NCBI GenBank assembly: GCA_023457715.1
Contig: JAEWKR010000093.1
Coordinates: 1 to 64,000, forward strand
Length of the DNA stretch: 64,000 bases
Origin: Verrucomicrobiota bacterium
Lineage (GTDB): Bacteria; Verrucomicrobiota; Verrucomicrobiia; Opitutales; Opitutaceae
Direction of reading: 5' to 3'
Shown: piece by piece, positions 51,901-59,099 of the stretch
Position numbering within the stretch: the stretch's first letter is position 1
Layout of the letters: the number at the start of each line of letters is the position of its first letter
Notes under the pieces: model-generated
Seen by the model: only the letters and a program-made list of their open reading frames with translations
Database searches by the model: none
What the model was told of the DNA's origin: nothing
Program-made: the position numbers and the translations under genes

Positions 51901-54900
51901 CAGCGGCTCGCTCGGGACCGGTGCCGTGACCAACAACGGCTCGTTGGTCTTCAATCGCAGCGACTCGACCACGGTGAACAACGCGATCGGCGGCACGGGC
52001 TCGCTGACCAAGACGGGAGCCGGCACGCTTTCGCTCACCGGCACCAACACCTATTCCGGCACCACCACCATCAGCAGCGGGACGCTTCAGGTCGGCACCG
52101 GCGGCACCGCCGGCTCGCTCGGCACCGGGGCGGTGACGAACAACGGACTGCTGGCTTTCAACCGCAGCGACGCCCTCTCGGTCGCCAATGCGATCGGGGG
52201 CACGGGCGGCGTGGTGCAGAACGGCGCGGGCACGCTCACGCTCTCCGGCGCCAACACCTACAGCGGCGGCACCACGATCAACGCCGGCACCCTGCGCCTG
52301 AGCGGCACCGCCGGCATGGGTGCGGCCGGCTCCGGCGTCACCCTGAACGGCGGCATCTGGGACATCGCCACGCCCACCGCCCTCAACGGCACGTACGCCG
52401 TCACGGTGACGGGGAATTCGACCATCCTCTCCAACCGGGCGACGGCCGGCGCCGGCTTCAACCACCAGGTCGGCACCCTTTCCATTGGCGCGCGGACGCT
52501 GAACATCGGCGCCGGAGCGAACGCGACCAGCGGCACCGCCGGCATCACCTTCGGCGCGACGACGCTCACCGGCAGCTCCACCTTCAACGTCACGAACGGG
52601 ACCGCCGGCACCACGCTCACCCTCGGCGCCCTCAACGACGGCGGCGGGGCGCGGACCCTGACCAAGACCGGCAACGGAACCCTCGCGCTCAATGCCGCGG
52701 CCACGAGTCTCGTCAACGGCACCGCGGTCGCGGTCAACGGCGGCACCTTGAACCTCGCGGCGACCAACGCGCTGTCCACGCTGGCCAATGTGACGGTCGG
52801 AACCGGGGCCACCCTCAGCCTCGGCGCCGCGAACACGCTCGGTGCCTTGAACGGCAGCGGGGCGGTCAATCTCGGCAGCTCCGCCCTCACCGTCGGCTCG
52901 AGCAACAATCTGTCGTCCACGTTCAGCGGCTCGATCCAGGGCACCGGCGGCCTGCTCAAGGCCGGGACCGGCAACCTCACCCTCTCGGGCGTCAACACCT
53001 ACTCGGGCGGCACCTTCATCAATGCCGGGACCCTGATCGCCGCCGGCAATGCCGCGTTGGGCAGCACGAGCGGTGGCGTGACCGTCGCCAACGGCGCCGC
53101 CCTGCAGATCAACGGCTTCACCGGCGTCAACGGCGGCCTGCTGACCCTCAGCGGCACGGGCGTCGGCGGCCAGGGCGCGCTGCGCGGCGCCGGGACCAAC
53201 AGCCGCTACCTGAACAGCATTTCCCTCGCGGCCGACAGCACCATCACCGCGGCGGGCACCGGCTACCTCGCGCTCGGCGCCCAGAGCTCGACGTACAACC
53301 GGGCCCTCAACGATCCGACCGGCACGCCGGTCGATGCCTCGACCCTGGCGCTCAACGGGGACACGCTCACGATCAAGGGTACCACCTCCGCCGTCGACAA
53401 CCGCGCCGTGTACGTGAATGCGCGCATCACCGATGGCAGCGGCGGCGCCGGCAACCTGGTCGTCGACATGACCCGCGGCGCGGACGTGGTCCGGTTCACG
53501 GCGAACATGAACACGTACACCGGCACCACGACGGTGAAGCAGGGCACGCTGAGCCTGGCCACGCTTGGCAACACCTATCCCAATGATCCGGCGCATCCCA
53601 ACTTCTTCGGCCTTCAGGGTCCCGTGGTCGTCGGCGACAACAGTGGCGCGGCCGGCTCGGCCACCCTGCATCTCGACGCCGGCAAGAACGAACAGATCAA
53701 CTTCACTTCGCACCTGACGCTGAACAGCGACGGCCTCGTGGATCTGCGGGCCCTCCAGACGTTCAACGGGATCACGTTTACCGGCGGCCAGATCGCCATG
53801 ACCAATGGCGGCGCGTTGTTCACCCAGGGAGACATCACGGTGAACACCTCCGCCACGACGGCGACGATCACCGGCGGAAACGCCACCTACTTCTCGTTGT
53901 CACCGAATCCGGGCCCGGCCCTGAGCATCGACGCCGCGCGGACCTTCAACATCGTCGGCGGTGCGGGCAACAGCTCCGACCTGACGATCGACGTCACCAT
54001 CAACCATGGTTCGATCGTGAAGAACGGCGCCGGCACGATGACCCTGCGGGGCGACAGCACGCTGGGGTACGGTGGCACGACGACCATCAACAACGGCATC
54101 ATCAACATCCAGAACAACGGCGCGCTCGGCCAGGGCGGCTACCTCGCGAACACCGCGACGATCGTCAACTCCGGCGGCACCCTGCAGCTGAGCAACGCGT
54201 ACAGCGGCAACCTCAACATCGCCTCGGAACGCCTGTTCCTGGCCGGCAGCGGCTTCGGTGGCAACGGCGCCCTGCAGAACGTGGTCGGCAACAACACCTG
54301 GAGCGGCGGGGTGACCCTCAACAGTCTCAACGCGACGATGCGGTCGGACTCGGGCCTCCTGACGATCGCCGACAAGGCCATCAACTCCGCCAGCGGAGGC
54401 AGCCTGCTCGTCACCGGCGCGGGCAACACCACGATCCACAGCCGCATCGAGTCGACCGTGACCGGCCTGACGAAGACCGGCACCGGCACCCTGACGCTGA
54501 CGGGCGACAACTCCTTCACGGGCGCGACGACGATCAGCGCGGGCGTGGTCAGCATGCAGAGCAGCAGCGCTCTCGGCAGCGTCAGCGGGGCGACGACCGT
54601 CGCCAGCGGCGCCGAACTGCAGCTCTCCAACGCGTTCGTGGGCGGCATCGGCCTCAGCACGGCGACGGAATCCCTCACGATCCACGGCTCCGGCGTGAGC
54701 GGCGGCGGCGCGCTTCGCAACATCGCCGGCACCAATCAATTCAACGGCGTGGTCACCGTCGGGTCGTCGGCGCTGATCACCGCGAACAACGGCACGACCC
54801 TCACGCTGGCGGGCGGCACGGCCAGCGCCAGCCAGGCCCTCACGGTCGGCAGTGCCGCCAACAGCGGCAACATCGTCGTCAGCGGCGCGATGAACAACAA

Positions 54901-55756
54901 CTCGGGGGCCCTGATCAAGAACGGCTCCGGCACCTTCACCTTCGCCGGCACGGCGGCGAGCACGACCGGTTCGGTGGGCGTGGTCTCCCTCAACACCGGC
55001 ACGATGCAGGTCGGCAACGGCAGCTACGCGCAGCAGACGACGCTCAACACCGGCAACTTCACGGCCGCCGCCGGCACGTCACTCCTGATTGCCGCAGGCG
55101 GCACCGTGAATGTGACGGGCAACGCGGTGTTCAACAGCGGCACCCTCAACGGCTCGAACGGCATTCTCCAGGTCAACGGGCAGAATTCGCTCACCTTCAA
55201 CGGCACCATCAATGCCACGGGCATGACCCTGGTGCTCAATGGCGGCAGCGTCGGCACCAACGCCTCTCCGCTCACCGTGTTCCTCGGCGGTGCCAACGTG
55301 AACGTCGGCACCATCGTGATCACCGGCGACACGATCCTCGATTTCGGCGACTCCGCCGGGACCGTGCTCAGCTCGGTCGCGCTGGACATCCAGAACGGCG
55401 CGAAGGTCCAGGTCGTGAACTGGATGACGACCGCGAATCAGTCCATGAACAGCACGGTCTGGTACGCCTACACCACCGTGAACAACACGACGCAGGGCGG
55501 CGTGAATCATTATCCGACGGGCGGCAACGGCGGCGCGGCGAATCCGGACCTCGGCCAGATCACCTTCATCGACCCGCAGGGCAGCCAGGGCAACACGACC
55601 ACCTGGGTAGCCGACACGAGCCAGGGGTGGTTCAATCACGAAATTCGCCCCACTCCCGAGCCGTCCACCTACGGTGCAATGCTGATGTCCGGCTGCCTTG
55701 GGCTGCTCGGTTTCCGCCACTACCGTCGGCGCAAGGCCGCGCAAAAGGCGGCGTAG
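48950..55756 (+). CDS. Giant autotransporter-associated beta-strand repeat protein with PEP-CTERM signal
   Basis: About 2268 residues. A signal peptide (about 1-28, ending VRA before QTTLFWD) is followed by dozens of beta-strand repeats of the type GAGTLTLSGANTYSGGTTI, expected to fold into a long right-handed beta-helix. Five units at 51257-52291 are exactly 69 residues each. The C terminus is a PEP-CTERM sorting signal: PEPSTYGAML, a hydrophobic helix (LMSGCLGLLGF) and the basic RHYRRRK. Such proteins are cut by an exosortase and delivered to the outer surface; the exosortase is not in this window. There is no C-terminal outer-membrane beta-barrel, so it is not a classical autotransporter. 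The ATG at 48950 is preferred; the in-frame ATG at 48932 is possible. It may serve in adhesion or as an extracellular matrix component (inference). Confidence 0.9.
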   Translation: MNTSRPGRWRPAAAVFAVMILICGTVRAQTTLFWDINTTSQGASNSTTAAGTWSGSGGATNWTDNSSGASSLAQLFQWDDKVGGKIAVFSANTDASGTYSVATSGAINDVAGITFQEGTVTLASGGTLTLSQNATFEAANTAGNATINATIAGSFGISKTGNRMLTLGAANTYTGNTTLTTGTLQLTNTLALQNSTLILNGGTLSTSGITSATLGGLSGSTNLTLNSLALTVGNNNASTTYSGVLSGSGTSLTKVGNGTLTLGSTNNYNGATTINGGTLAYSAPVALGGSNAYNTANLVINGGTLAFIGSSNSTSNRTMTIGASGARIESNGTGIIEYNNTGTMAYSGSGPRTLTLAGTNTGQNEFNLTIADGTGGPTTLVKEGTGTWVIDRSSVNSYTGDTIINSGTLMLSNKSGRDATGAGNIIIGNGTDFASLMYRDTANQLNNTANIYINSSGVYNLNGYGDTLGIVADGANTTNGFGQVQLGSATMTVGASNGSGTFSGVISGTGSVVSTGSGVWTLAGNNTFSGGLTLQAGSLGINHAGALGSGTFTLQAGTSFDNTSGAAITNARANVIAINGNVTFGGSDSLNLGNGAVTLATNTTVTTNGSGVLTLGGAIASGHPNATFIKAGAGALTLAGANTLTGSTTLAGGTLNLNNNAALGNSSFTVQSGTTIDNTSASAVTLGGTGGMTWAGSFTFGGTNDLSTGTKAVALGSPVTVTTGTLGSGTLTVGGTISGSGSLTKAGTGTLVLAANNSYSGGTTISGGTLQVGSGGTTGSLGSGAVTNNAALLANRSDSATFANNISGSGTLTQNGAGTLVLTGTNTYAGTTTIATGTLQVGDGATSGTLGSGAVINDSALIGFRSDTSTFTNAISGTGSLTQAGSGTLVLTGTNTYSGTTSVTAGTLQVGNGGSSGNLGTGDVINNAALVFNRGDTIGVSNAISGTGSVAHTGAGTVVLSGANTYAGTTTIGGGTLQVGNGGTSGSLGTGAVTNNGSLVFNRSDSTTVNNAIGGTGSLTKTGAGTLSLTGTNTYSGTTTISSGTLQVGTGGTAGSLGTGAVTNNGLLAFNRSDALSVANAIGGTGGVVQNGAGTLTLSGANTYSGGTTINAGTLRLSGTAGMGAAGSGVTLNGGIWDIATPTALNGTYAVTVTGNSTILSNRATAGAGFNHQVGTLSIGARTLNIGAGANATSGTAGITFGATTLTGSSTFNVTNGTAGTTLTLGALNDGGGARTLTKTGNGTLALNAAATSLVNGTAVAVNGGTLNLAATNALSTLANVTVGTGATLSLGAANTLGALNGSGAVNLGSSALTVGSSNNLSSTFSGSIQGTGGLLKAGTGNLTLSGVNTYSGGTFINAGTLIAAGNAALGSTSGGVTVANGAALQINGFTGVNGGLLTLSGTGVGGQGALRGAGTNSRYLNSISLAADSTITAAGTGYLALGAQSSTYNRALNDPTGTPVDASTLALNGDTLTIKGTTSAVDNRAVYVNARITDGSGGAGNLVVDMTRGADVVRFTANMNTYTGTTTVKQGTLSLATLGNTYPNDPAHPNFFGLQGPVVVGDNSGAAGSATLHLDAGKNEQINFTSHLTLNSDGLVDLRALQTFNGITFTGGQIAMTNGGALFTQGDITVNTSATTATITGGNATYFSLSPNPGPALSIDAARTFNIVGGAGNSSDLTIDVTINHGSIVKNGAGTMTLRGDSTLGYGGTTTINNGIINIQNNGALGQGGYLANTATIVNSGGTLQLSNAYSGNLNIASERLFLAGSGFGGNGALQNVVGNNTWSGGVTLNSLNATMRSDSGLLTIADKAINSASGGSLLVTGAGNTTIHSRIESTVTGLTKTGTGTLTLTGDNSFTGATTISAGVVSMQSSSALGSVSGATTVASGAELQLSNAFVGGIGLSTATESLTIHGSGVSGGGALRNIAGTNQFNGVVTVGSSALITANNGTTLTLAGGTASASQALTVGSAANSGNIVVSGAMNNNSGALIKNGSGTFTFAGTAASTTGSVGVVSLNTGTMQVGNGSYAQQTTLNTGNFTAAAGTSLLIAAGGTVNVTGNAVFNSGTLNGSNGILQVNGQNSLTFNGTINATGMTLVLNGGSVGTNASPLTVFLGGANVNVGTIVITGDTILDFGDSAGTVLSSVALDIQNGAKVQVVNWMTTANQSMNSTVWYAYTTVNNTTQGGVNHYPTGGNGGAANPDLGQITFIDPQGSQGNTTTWVADTSQGWFNHEIRPTPEPSTYGAMLMSGCLGLLGFRHYRRRKAAQKAA

Positions 55757-55811
55757 TTCTACGCCGCGGTTGGCCTTGTCCCCCCGCCACAACGGGGGTA
55801 CCACCGGGTCC

Positions 55812-57095
55812 ATGCCTGGCGACAGGACCGTTTCCTTTCATCTCTCGCGCCGCGTGCTGCTGCTGCTCGCCGTGGTGTTGCTGCTGCCGTGGGCCGTGGT
55901 CGCCCTGCTGGTGACCCGCTCCGCGCGGCAGGAGGACCCCGCGCGACCCGCCCGACACGCGCCCACCGGGCCCGTGGGCGGCGCGGCGGGTGGCAAGACG
56001 TCGACGAACGCCGCCGCGGCGACCGCCCGGACGGGACGCTGGGGCGTCCTCAACACGACTCGGATCCTGCTCGAGCCGCCGGAGGAATTCATTCTCTCCG
56101 ACTACACCCAGCCCGTCGCCCGGCCCTGGGTCTTTCGGAACTTCGATCGCGCCCGCCTCGCGGCTCTCTGGCAGCGCGCGGGGTTGAGCGCCACCGAGAC
56201 CGCCGCATTGGACGCAGCCACCCAGGAGGATCCCACCGGCCCCTCTCTGCTCGTGCGCCCGCCGGAGTCGGTCGTGCTGGGGCTGACCCCGCAGGCGCGG
56301 TCTACCATCTACACCGTCCTGGCCGAATTCGCGGAGAACGTGATGCACCAGAACCCCTACCGGCTGCGCTCGTCCCTGGCCGACGGCTGGCTCGACAACG
56401 CCGGGGTTCCCGAGGAGGTGATCGCGCTGACGCGACGGCTGTGCTACACCCGCGGCGTCGCCACCTGCTTCTCCGACGATCAGCTGGTGCTCGCCGCCAC
56501 GCCGGATCCCGGCACACGGGTCCGGCTGGTCAAGGCCCTCGCGCGGAAGTCCGGCCTGGTCGCCACCCTGAGGGTCACGGCGGAGGACGACATCGAGCAA
56601 CTCATCGAGTACTGGGGCCGCGGCGGGCGGAGCAAGGATCTGCGCCCACTGCTGCATTCGCTGGCCCGCCGGCCCGGCGGCGGCTCGATCGACATCGTGC
56701 ACCTCATTCCGCGCTTCGCGCGGCAGCTGATCTACACGTACCCGCTTCCCTCCTATCGCGCGGTCGATGCCGCACACGACTGCCATTGGACCAGCTTCAA
56801 CTTCTTCAACGACCAGGCGGATGAGCGCTTCGCCGACATCAAGGAAGTTGGCCGGGAACTCGATTCGCACTACTTTCCCGTGCCCGGCGAGCCCAAGTTC
56901 GGCGACCTGATCCTCTTCGTGAAACCGGGCGGGATTGTCGTGCACTCGTGCGTCTACATCGCGGACGACATTGTGTTCACGAAGAACGGGCCCGCCTTTT
57001 CCGTGCCCTGGCTGCTGACGTCGCTCGAGGATGTGCGGGTGTTCTACAGCAGCGACGACATGGAAGAGCGGCGGTACCGCCGGAAGGATCGCTGA
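55812..57095 (+). CDS. Membrane-anchored protein with NlpC/P60-like C-terminal domain
   Basis: A 427-residue protein with an N-terminal anchor (VLLLLAVVLLLPWAVVALLV, 15-34), a low-complexity linker to about 75, a helical middle part, and a C-terminal domain whose pattern fits NlpC/P60 or CHAP-type cysteine peptidases: Cys324 in AAHDCHWTSFNFFN, the strand PKFGDLILFVKPGG, then His378 in IVVHSCVYIADDIVF. These would be the Cys-His catalytic pair for cutting peptide bridges in peptidoglycan or similar substrates. The assignment is from motif spacing only. The start at ATG 55812 gives a correct anchor. It lies 55 bp after the PEP-CTERM protein and may be read from the same promoter. Confidence 0.65.
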   Translation: MPGDRTVSFHLSRRVLLLLAVVLLLPWAVVALLVTRSARQEDPARPARHAPTGPVGGAAGGKTSTNAAAATARTGRWGVLNTTRILLEPPEEFILSDYTQPVARPWVFRNFDRARLAALWQRAGLSATETAALDAATQEDPTGPSLLVRPPESVVLGLTPQARSTIYTVLAEFAENVMHQNPYRLRSSLADGWLDNAGVPEEVIALTRRLCYTRGVATCFSDDQLVLAATPDPGTRVRLVKALARKSGLVATLRVTAEDDIEQLIEYWGRGGRSKDLRPLLHSLARRPGGGSIDIVHLIPRFARQLIYTYPLPSYRAVDAAHDCHWTSFNFFNDQADERFADIKEVGRELDSHYFPVPGEPKFGDLILFVKPGGIVVHSCVYIADDIVFTKNGPAFSVPWLLTSLEDVRVFYSSDDMEERRYRRKDR

Positions 57096-57180
57096 GCCCG
57101 GCCGGCGCCGCGTACGACCGCCGCTCGACGCTCCTCCCTGAGCTTGCCGGCGCGCCGGTTCGCGCTTGGCTTCAAGGACC

Positions 57181-58170
57181 ATGAAAACCCGGGTGTTTGG
57201 GCGGAGCGGCGTTCCTGTGTCGGAAATCGGCTTCGGCGCCTGGGCGATCGGTGGAGCCTGGGGCCCGCAGGCGGATACCGCCTCCCTCGCCGCGCTGCAC
57301 CGTGCGCTCGACCTGGGCTGCAACTTCATCGACACCGCGGCAGGGTACGGCGATGGACGTTCCGAGCGCCTGATCGGCCAGGTTCTGCGCGAACGGCGCG
57401 CGGCCGGCAACCCCCAGGCGGTGTTCGTCGCCACCAAAACGCCGCCGACGTCGGGTCACTGGCCGCCCTCCCCCTACTGCCGGGCGGACGAGCGCTACCC
57501 GGAGGCGTACCTGCGCGGGAACATCGCCACGCGGTGCGCCAATCTTGGCGTCGAAAAACTGGACCTGCTGCAGCTGCACACGTGGACGCGGGCGTGGAAT
57601 CGCAATCCGACGCCCTTCAAGGTGCTTCGCCAGCTGCAACAGGAGGGGAAGCTTGGGTTGATTGGTGTTTCCACGCCGGAGCAGGACCAGAACTGCGTGA
57701 TCGATCTCATGCGGGGAGGCTGGGTCGACGCGGTGCAGGTGATCTATAACCTGTTCGAGCAGGAGCCGGCGGCGGAGCTGCTCGACGTCGCCCGCGACCA
57801 CGGTGTCGCCATCATCGTCCGCGTGGTTTTCGACGAGGGCGTGCTCACGGGGAAGTTCACCGCCGAGACCGTCTTCGCACCCGACGATTTCCGCGCGAAA
57901 TATTTTGCGGGCGATCGGCTGGCCCGGGCCGTGGCCCGCACCGACGAGATCCGCCGCGATCTTGAAGGTTCCGGCTACACGCTGCCACAAGCCGCAATCA
58001 AATGGGTGCTGGCCCATCCCGCCGTGTCGACCGTGATTCCCGGCATCCGCAGCGTGGCGCAGGCCGAGGCGAACTGCGGCGTGAGCGACCTGCCCGAAAT
58101 GCCCGTCGCCCTTGTCGAGCAGCTCCGCCGGCACAACTGGCGTCGCGGCGTATGGTACGGCGGCAAGTGA
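57181..58170 (+). CDS. Aldo/keto reductase
   Basis: A 329-residue NADPH-dependent oxidoreductase of the aldo/keto reductase family. The catalytic tetrad is complete: Asp51 and Tyr56 (FIDTAAGYGDG), Lys86 (VATKT) and His133 (LLQLHTW). The cofactor-binding end GIRSVAQAEAN is present near residue 297. It belongs to the group close to YghZ/Tas-like reductases; the substrate is unknown. ATG at 57181 has AAGGA a few bases upstream. A small membrane protein gene overlaps its stop. Confidence 0.93.
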   Translation: MKTRVFGRSGVPVSEIGFGAWAIGGAWGPQADTASLAALHRALDLGCNFIDTAAGYGDGRSERLIGQVLRERRAAGNPQAVFVATKTPPTSGHWPPSPYCRADERYPEAYLRGNIATRCANLGVEKLDLLQLHTWTRAWNRNPTPFKVLRQLQQEGKLGLIGVSTPEQDQNCVIDLMRGGWVDAVQVIYNLFEQEPAAELLDVARDHGVAIIVRVVFDEGVLTGKFTAETVFAPDDFRAKYFAGDRLARAVARTDEIRRDLEGSGYTLPQAAIKWVLAHPAVSTVIPGIRSVAQAEANCGVSDLPEMPVALVEQLRRHNWRRGVWYGGK

Positions 58171-58535
58171 GCTCGCTCCCCTACTTCGCACCGCTCTTCC
58201 TCCTGTTCGAGGTCTGGCAGCTCATCATGAGCGAGCGCTACCTCGGGATTAAGCAGATCGCGCGCGGCGCGGACCCGCGGTCGCTCGGCCTCGGGGAGGT
58301 GAAAGCCTTCGTGTGGACCGCGTGCATCGCGACGTACGCCGCATGGGCCATGCTGCTCGTCGGCATTCCGCTGACGCGCGCCCACGGCCTGGGCCTGCTG
58401 GCCATCACGACGATCGCCTATCTCCTGCGGCGCGGAGTCCCACTCCGCTGGGTGCTCATCGTGCTGACGTTCGAAGGCGCCTTGCGCATCGGCCTGCTCC
58501 TTGCGCTGTGCGGTCGGTTGTGGCTGAGGCGGTAG
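58167..58535 (+). CDS. Small polytopic membrane protein of unknown function
   Basis: A 122-residue protein, very hydrophobic, with about three to four membrane helices (PYFAPLFLLFEVWQLIM; VWTACIATYAAWAMLLVGI; GLGLLAITTIAYLL; WVLIVLTFEGALRIGLLLAL). No family was recognised. GTG at 58167 forms a GTGA overlap with the aldo/keto reductase stop, in keeping with other junctions in this genome; an ATG at 58152 would add five residues. It is followed by a heptad-repeat element. Confidence 0.65.
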   Translation: MSSLPYFAPLFLLFEVWQLIMSERYLGIKQIARGADPRSLGLGEVKAFVWTACIATYAAWAMLLVGIPLTRAHGLGLLAITTIAYLLRRGVPLRWVLIVLTFEGALRIGLLLALCGRLWLRR

Positions 58536-58547
58536 CCGCTCCGCAGC

Positions 58548-58659
58548 ATTTCAGATTTCAGATTTCAAATTTCAGATCTCGATCCACTCGCTGGCGGTCG
58601 GAGCTACAGGGAGCCCCACGGGGTCGTGATCTGAAATCGGAAACTTGAAATCTGAAATC
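58548..58659. repeat. Heptad arms around a REP-like core
   Basis: The left arm (58548-58576) of TTTCAGA/TTTCAAA units and the right arm (58629-58659) of TCTGAAA/CTTGAAA units are reverse complements. Between them sits a degenerate REP-like sequence, CTCGCTGGCGG...GAGCTAC (58587-58607). It lies between two convergent genes and may act as a bidirectional terminator or mRNA-end structure. Confidence 0.75.
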
Positions 58660-58671
58660 CCGCGCAGCGGG

Positions 58672-58953
58672 TTACCGGCAGATTCGCCGCGTTTCGCTCT
58701 TGGGCGCGGGCTCGTCGAAGGACTGGCGGAAGAACTCCTGCGCGGCGCTGATGAACTTCGAATATTTGGTGTAGTCGCCGGCCCAGGAATTGGGCACGTG
58801 GACTTTCTTGATCACCCCTTTGCCGACCTTGTCCGGCGCGGTCGCGTCGGGCGCCAGCTCCATGGAGAAGCGGGGATCGTTCGTGTGCACCACGTAGTGA
58901 TGCGAGCCATCGCCTTGCTCGCGCTCGATGCGCAGGAAATGTGGGAAGTTCAT
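58672..58953 (-). CDS. Small conserved-looking protein of unknown function
   Basis: A 93-residue soluble protein (MNFPHFLRIEREQGDGSHHY at the start). No signal peptide or helix-rich membrane part. The sequence has a mixed alpha/beta look with a Lys/Val-rich centre (GKGVIKKVHVPNSWAGDYTK). ATG at 58953 chosen; a longer frame to 59043 adds a basic, non-conserved-looking leader. It converges on the small membrane protein across the repeat element. No family recognised. Confidence 0.55.
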   Translation of the reverse strand: MNFPHFLRIEREQGDGSHHYVVHTNDPRFSMELAPDATAPDKVGKGVIKKVHVPNSWAGDYTKYSKFISAAQEFFRQSFDEPAPKSETRRICR

Positions 58954-59099
58954 CGCGCCAGTGGGAGGATGCTCACCCGCGCGGCCCCTCACAACTGCGA
59001 TTTTGCGGCCTTTCTCCTTGAGCCGCAGCACGGGCGGGAGCAAAAACCCTCCGGAACAGCCGGTGTGGGACCGGCCGCGCGGCTCAATCGTTCGTCGTC

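Noticed and set aside
48638..53713. A 1691-codon open frame antisense to the beta-repeat protein
   Set aside because: It is the complement of a repetitive high-GC gene; the translation is Arg/Gly/Ala/Val-rich with no domain, and the + strand gene has a signal peptide and a PEP-CTERM end.
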